DNA from: Bacteroidales bacterium | GTDB taxonomy: Bacteria > Bacteroidota > Bacteroidia > Bacteroidales > B18-G4 | NCBI GenBank assembly: GCA_030618905.1 | Contig: JAUXCL010000168.1 | Coordinates: forward strand, 1-5,427 | Direction: 5' to 3' | Length of the DNA: 5,427 bases | Part shown: piece by piece, positions 4,970 through 5,427 of the stretch | How the letters are laid out: each line of letters opens with the position of its first letter | Position numbering within the stretch: the stretch's first letter is position 1 | Program-made: the position numbers and the translations under genes | Notes under the pieces: generated by a model | The model's database searches: none | What the model was told of the DNA's origin: nothing | Seen by the model: only the letters and a program-made list of their open reading frames with translations

Positions 4970-5427
4970 ATGAAAAAATTATTTACAATCTTAATCACGC
5001 TTCACGCTTCACTCTTCACGCTTCACACTGCGTACTCGCAAATCATCAACGTTCCTGGAGACTATCAAAGCATCCAGGAAGGGATCAATGTCGCAACTGA
5101 CGGTGACACCGTTCTTGTTGCAGATGGAACGTACCCTGAGAATATCAATTTTCGTGGCAAGGCCATCATAGTGGCAAGCCATTATTTGACGGATCCTGAT
5201 ACCAACCACATTTATAATACCGTAATCGATGGTAGTAGTCCAATACACGCCGATAGCGCTTCAGTGGTTATGTTTATCAGCGGGGAAGATACTACATCAA
5301 TCCTTTATGGATTTACTTTAACCGGAGGTTCAGGATTAAACAGCAGTTTCCCTAATGGCATGGTGGGAGGAGGAATTTCCTGTGATGAATCAGGAGCTAA
5401 AATCATGCACAACAGGATCATCAATAA
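4970..5427 (+). CDS. Secreted right-handed beta-helix (pectate-lyase-fold) protein, N-terminal part, cut by the right window edge
   Basis: The gene is open to the window end (152 codons seen). Residues 1-23 form a signal peptide: MKK, a hydrophobic core, then AYS before Gln24, so the product is exported. The mature protein opens with NVPGDYQSIQEGINVA (27-42) and DGDTVLVADGTYPENI (44-59), the typical entry of parallel beta-helix proteins related to pectate lyases and NosD-like repeats. Later turns show TVIDG (84-88), LYGFTLTGG (112-120) and GGGISC (133-138), the usual G-F-T-hydrophobic-T-G-G and G-G-G-hydrophobic pattern. Such proteins in Bacteroidota are often large cell-surface or secreted polysaccharide-binding or lyase-like proteins with a C-terminal type IX sorting domain; that end is not visible, and catalysis cannot be claimed. 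In-frame TAA at 4955-4957 supports the start; no Shine-Dalgarno. It lies 353 bases after the HTCS gene on the same strand, so it probably has its own promoter. Confidence 0.88.
   Translation, partial: MKKLFTILITLHASLFTLHTAYSQIINVPGDYQSIQEGINVATDGDTVLVADGTYPENINFRGKAIIVASHYLTDPDTNHIYNTVIDGSSPIHADSASVVMFISGEDTTSILYGFTLTGGSGLNSSFPNGMVGGGISCDESGAKIMHNRIIN
4995..5029 (+). repeat. Heptanucleotide array (TCACGCT), five units inside the signal-peptide codons
   Basis: The units are TCACGCT, TCACGCT, TCACTCT, TCACGCT and TCACACT, in one phase. Because 21 bases are seven codons, three units encode a seven-residue period, visible as TLHASLF then TLHTAYS (residues 10-23). The array therefore supplies most of the hydrophobic core and the end of the signal peptide. 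It is family C in the reverse orientation. Confidence 0.88.

Noticed and set aside
5009..5248. Minus-strand open frame of 79 codons near the right end
   Set aside because: It is antisense to the beta-helix gene, which has a signal peptide and clear helix-turn motifs.

Overview
The window looks like a chromosomal segment from a member of the Bacteroidota. It holds a giant hybrid two-component regulator of the HTCS class, which is a hallmark of glycan-degrading Bacteroidota. A Bacteroidota-type promoter (TTTG, 20-base spacer, TAnnTTT-like box) lies upstream of it, and no Shine-Dalgarno sequence precedes any of the three starts. The genus cannot be told from this sequence.

Layout: (1) Positions 1-274, minus strand, are the first 91 codons of a type I sulfatase. 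It has the formylglycine signature Cys-Ser-Pro-Ser-Arg and runs off the left edge. (2) Positions 275-437 are a divergent intergenic region with a 75-bp heptanucleotide tandem array (284-358) and candidate promoters pointing both ways. (3) Positions 438-4616, plus strand, are one complete 1392-residue HTCS. In order it carries a signal peptide, 14 Reg_prop blades (two seven-bladed propellers), a Y_Y_Y domain, one membrane helix, HisKA, HATPase_c, a receiver and an AraC-type HTH. All key catalytic residues are present. (4) Positions 4617-4969 are a non-coding stretch of 353 bases, largely made of heptanucleotide repeats in both orientations. (5) Positions 4970-5427, plus strand, are the N-terminal 152 codons of a secreted right-handed beta-helix protein that runs off the right edge.

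Inferred logic: the periplasmic double propeller of the HTCS would sense a glycan fragment, and phosphorelay from His866 to Asp1188 would switch the fused AraC domain on DNA. The divergent sulfatase and the downstream beta-helix protein are plausible partners or targets, which hints at use of a sulfated polysaccharide. No SusC/SusD pair or glycoside hydrolase is visible here, so this part is guilt by association.

The least ordinary feature is not a gene. Every non-coding gap, the 3' end of the HTCS gene and the signal-peptide codons of the beta-helix gene carry short tandem arrays with a 7-bp period. There are at least three sequence families, and two of them occur in both orientations. I see no evidence for a wholly new protein system.
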